Of a stretch of 33,233 bases of DNA, positions 31,198 to 33,233 are shown piece by piece. Below the pieces are notes generated by a model. It searched no databases. It was not told the origin of the DNA and was given only the letters and a program-made list of their open reading frames with translations. Made by a program: the position numbers and the translations under genes. Source of the DNA: Alphaproteobacteria bacterium (lineage in GTDB: Bacteria > Pseudomonadota > Alphaproteobacteria > TMED109); assembly GCA_029243935.1 (NCBI GenBank), contig JAQWRB010000112.1, forward strand, positions 1 to 33,233. Direction: 5' to 3'. Numbering within the stretch: the stretch's first letter is position 1; each line of letters starts with the position of its first letter.

Positions 31198-31860
31198 TTA
31201 TTTTACCTCCTTAGATTTTTTTATTTTAGGTTTTATTTTTGCCAACCTACTCACTAAAGCCTCAGCTGAAGCCTTGCTTAACACTAAAGTTTCTCTTCTA
31301 AGTATATCATATACGTTAGCGCCTTGAACAGGCAATAAATCATGCATAGGAATGTTCTTCAAAGCTTTGTTAAAATTTTCATCTAATTTATCACCAGAAA
31401 CAAATAATGTTGATTTTCCAAGCGGTAATTTACTTAAATTTTCTTTAAGTAATTTCGTTTTCATAGAAGAGAAAGATATATCATCTAATATTATTAACTG
31501 TCCCTCTTTTGCTTTTGAAGATAAAGCACACCTCATAGCCATATTTCTTACTTTACGGGGTAGTTTATGTTCATGACTTCTAACCCTAGGGCCGTGAGCA
31601 ACACCACCCCCTCTATATTGTGAAACCTTTTTGTCTCCATGTCTTGCTCCACCTGAACCCTTTTGCCTAACAATTTTTGCTCTAGAACCAGTTACTTCAC
31701 TTCTCTCTTGAGTTTTTCTTGAACCTGCACGCCTTTTAGCAAGTTGCCACGTCACCATTCTATGTAATATATCCGCTCTTACTTCAGCTTCAAAAACAGA
31801 TTTATCTAATTCTAAAATTGAGGATTTTTTGTTATCTAAAGTTAATATATCAAGCTTCAT
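31198..31860 (-). CDS. rplD: 50S ribosomal protein L4
   Basis: RAGSRKTQERSEVTGSRAKIVRQKGSGGARHG; GPRVRSHEHKLPRKVRNMAMRCALS. Confidence 0.97.
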   Translation of the reverse strand: MKLDILTLDNKKSSILELDKSVFEAEVRADILHRMVTWQLAKRRAGSRKTQERSEVTGSRAKIVRQKGSGGARHGDKKVSQYRGGGVAHGPRVRSHEHKLPRKVRNMAMRCALSSKAKEGQLIILDDISFSSMKTKLLKENLSKLPLGKSTLFVSGDKLDENFNKALKNIPMHDLLPVQGANVYDILRRETLVLSKASAEALVSRLAKIKPKIKKSKEVK

Positions 31861-31862
31861 TT

Positions 31863-32711
31863 TTAATTCTCTTTTTCATTATTATCATCAATTTGATTGT
31901 TATCTGACAATGTTTCTTCTTTTACATTAGCTACAGCCTCAACCTTTGATTCACTAGATTCAGCTTCCACTGCTGAAACTTCTTCTTTAGTAGAAATTTC
32001 TTCTATTTTAACATCTTTATTATCAGAGCTCAATAAAGTGTCTTTTAAACCTGCTGGATAAGGGACATCATTTGGCAACGCTTTTTTAACCGCATCTTTA
32101 AGGCTTATCCAAGAACCTTTTGAACCGGGTAAACCACCTTTTATAAATATTAAACCCCTATCTTCATCTGCTGCAACAACTTGTAAGTTTTGTATAGTTC
32201 TTTGTTTATCACCCATATGACCCGCCATCTTCTTACCTTTAAATACTCTTCCAGGATCTTGGCTATTACCAGTTGAACCATGACTTCTGTGTGACACAGA
32301 TACACCATGCGAAGCTCTTAAACCTCCAAAATTATGACGCTTCATTGCACCTGCAAAACCTTTACCAATAGTAATCCCAGTCGCATCTACATATTGACCT
32401 ACAACAAAATGATTTGCAGTTATTTCAGCACCTATAGTAATCATATTTGATTCACTTACTCTAAATTCCTTTTGTTTCTTCTTAGGCGTAACCTTAATCT
32501 TAGAATACGCTTCTCTTTGTGCTTTATTAGTATTTTTTAGCTTTGCTTCCTCGGAACCCAGAGTAACAGAATTATAACCATTCCTATCTTTCGTCTGATT
32601 AGCTACTACCTGACAATCTTTAAGACTTAAAACGGTAACCGGCACGTGAGTTCCATCTGTCATGTACAACCTTGTCATGCCTATTTTTTTTGTAATTATT
32701 CCCGTGCGCAT
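31863..32711 (-). CDS. rplC: 50S ribosomal protein L3 with long acidic C-terminal tail
   Basis: [76 protein letters not shown]; tail rich in E/D/S/N. Confidence 0.97.
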   Translation of the reverse strand: MRTGIITKKIGMTRLYMTDGTHVPVTVLSLKDCQVVANQTKDRNGYNSVTLGSEEAKLKNTNKAQREAYSKIKVTPKKKQKEFRVSESNMITIGAEITANHFVVGQYVDATGITIGKGFAGAMKRHNFGGLRASHGVSVSHRSHGSTGNSQDPGRVFKGKKMAGHMGDKQRTIQNLQVVAADEDRGLIFIKGGLPGSKGSWISLKDAVKKALPNDVPYPAGLKDTLLSSDNKDVKIEEISTKEEVSAVEAESSESKVEAVANVKEETLSDNNQIDDNNEKEN

Positions 32712-32726
32712 CTTCTAAATCCTTAT

Positions 32727-33041
32727 TTAAAGCTTAATTTCTACATCTACCCCAGCAGCAAGATCTAATTTCATTAGAGCATCTACAGTTTGAGGAGTTG
32801 GGTCTACTATATCCAATAACCTCTTATGCGTTCTAATTTCAAACTGCTCTCTAGATTTTTTATCCACAAATGGAGAACGATTTACTGTGTATCTCTCAAA
32901 TTTAGTAGGTAATGGAATTGGGCCACGTACACTGGCTCCAGTTCTTCTAGCTGTATTTACTATCTCAAGTGTAGAAACGTCTAAAACTCTATGATCAAAA
33001 GCCTTTAAACGTATTCTAATATTCTGATGTTCCATTGCCAT
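32727..33041 (-). CDS. rpsJ: 30S ribosomal protein S10
   Basis: [71 protein letters not shown]. Confidence 0.98.
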   Translation of the reverse strand: MAMEHQNIRIRLKAFDHRVLDVSTLEIVNTARRTGASVRGPIPLPTKFERYTVNRSPFVDKKSREQFEIRTHKRLLDIVDPTPQTVDALMKLDLAAGVDVEIKL

Positions 33042-33075
33042 TTATAAATTAATCCTTATCTATGTAAACTTAAAA

Positions 33076-33233
33076 TTATTCAATAATTTTAGATACAACT
33101 CCTGCACCTACTGTTTTACCACCTTCTCTAATAGCAAACCTTAAACCTTCTTCCATCGCTATTGGAGCTCCTAGGTTTACTTCGAACTGTATGTTATCTC
33201 CAGGCATTACCATTTCTGTCCCACTTGGAAGAG
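33076..33233 (-). CDS. tuf: Elongation factor Tu, C-terminal fragment (continues past the window edge)
   Basis: Reverse-complement translation [51 protein letters not shown]-stop; absent from the ORF track because it is truncated. Confidence 0.96.
   Translation of the reverse strand, partial: LPSGTEMVMPGDNIQFEVNLGAPIAMEEGLRFAIREGGKTVGAGVVSKIIE

Noticed and set aside
31352-31576. Plus-strand 74-aa ORF
   Set aside because: Antisense to conserved rplD.
19656-33041. Missing rpmJ (L36) between secY and rpsM as a deletion
   Set aside because: From general knowledge, rpmJ is commonly located elsewhere in Alphaproteobacteria; not an anomaly.
1-33233. CRISPR arrays, transposons, phage, defence or toxin-antitoxin modules
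   Set aside because: No direct-repeat arrays, transposase-like ORFs or inverted-repeat-bounded segments seen; the window is densely packed core genes.

Overview
AT-rich bacterial window, most likely alphaproteobacterial (inferred from ATP12, DUF1489, the gene order and the lack of rpmJ in the cluster). Almost everything is on the minus strand. From right to left: (1) the 3' end of tuf, then an essentially complete S10-spc-alpha ribosomal superoperon: rpsJ-rplC-rplD-rplW-rplB-rpsS-rplV-rpsC-rplP-rpmC-rpsQ-rplN-rplX-rplE-rpsN-rpsH-rplF-rplR-rpsE-rpmD-rplO-secY-adk-rpsM-rpsK-rpoA-rplQ; (2) a tight crcB/fluC-rluC-ATP12-pccB-pccA run; (3) lipB on the plus strand; (4) mgtE followed closely by a leucine/isovalerate catabolic operon: ivd, a small six-Cys secreted protein, a thiolase, mccB, liuC, mccA, hmgL, DUF1489; (5) an HbpS/GlcG-like secreted protein with an N-acyl-D-amino-acid deacylase-like amidohydrolase; (6) a plus-strand PuuD-type membrane protein. 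I see no mobile elements, CRISPR arrays, tRNAs or rRNAs. Most of the window is ordinary core genome and I do not see a clear new multi-gene system. The best candidate for something undescribed is the small secreted protein at 9898-10167. Its six cysteines have mirror-symmetric spacing (C-x3-C-x6-C-x13-C-x6-C-x3-C), and it is embedded between ivd and the thiolase. Secondary points are a TTG start for rpsM, a strong promoter inside the ribosomal superoperon, a perfect 16-bp hairpin terminator, a dyad within a putative crcB promoter, and several start-site corrections.
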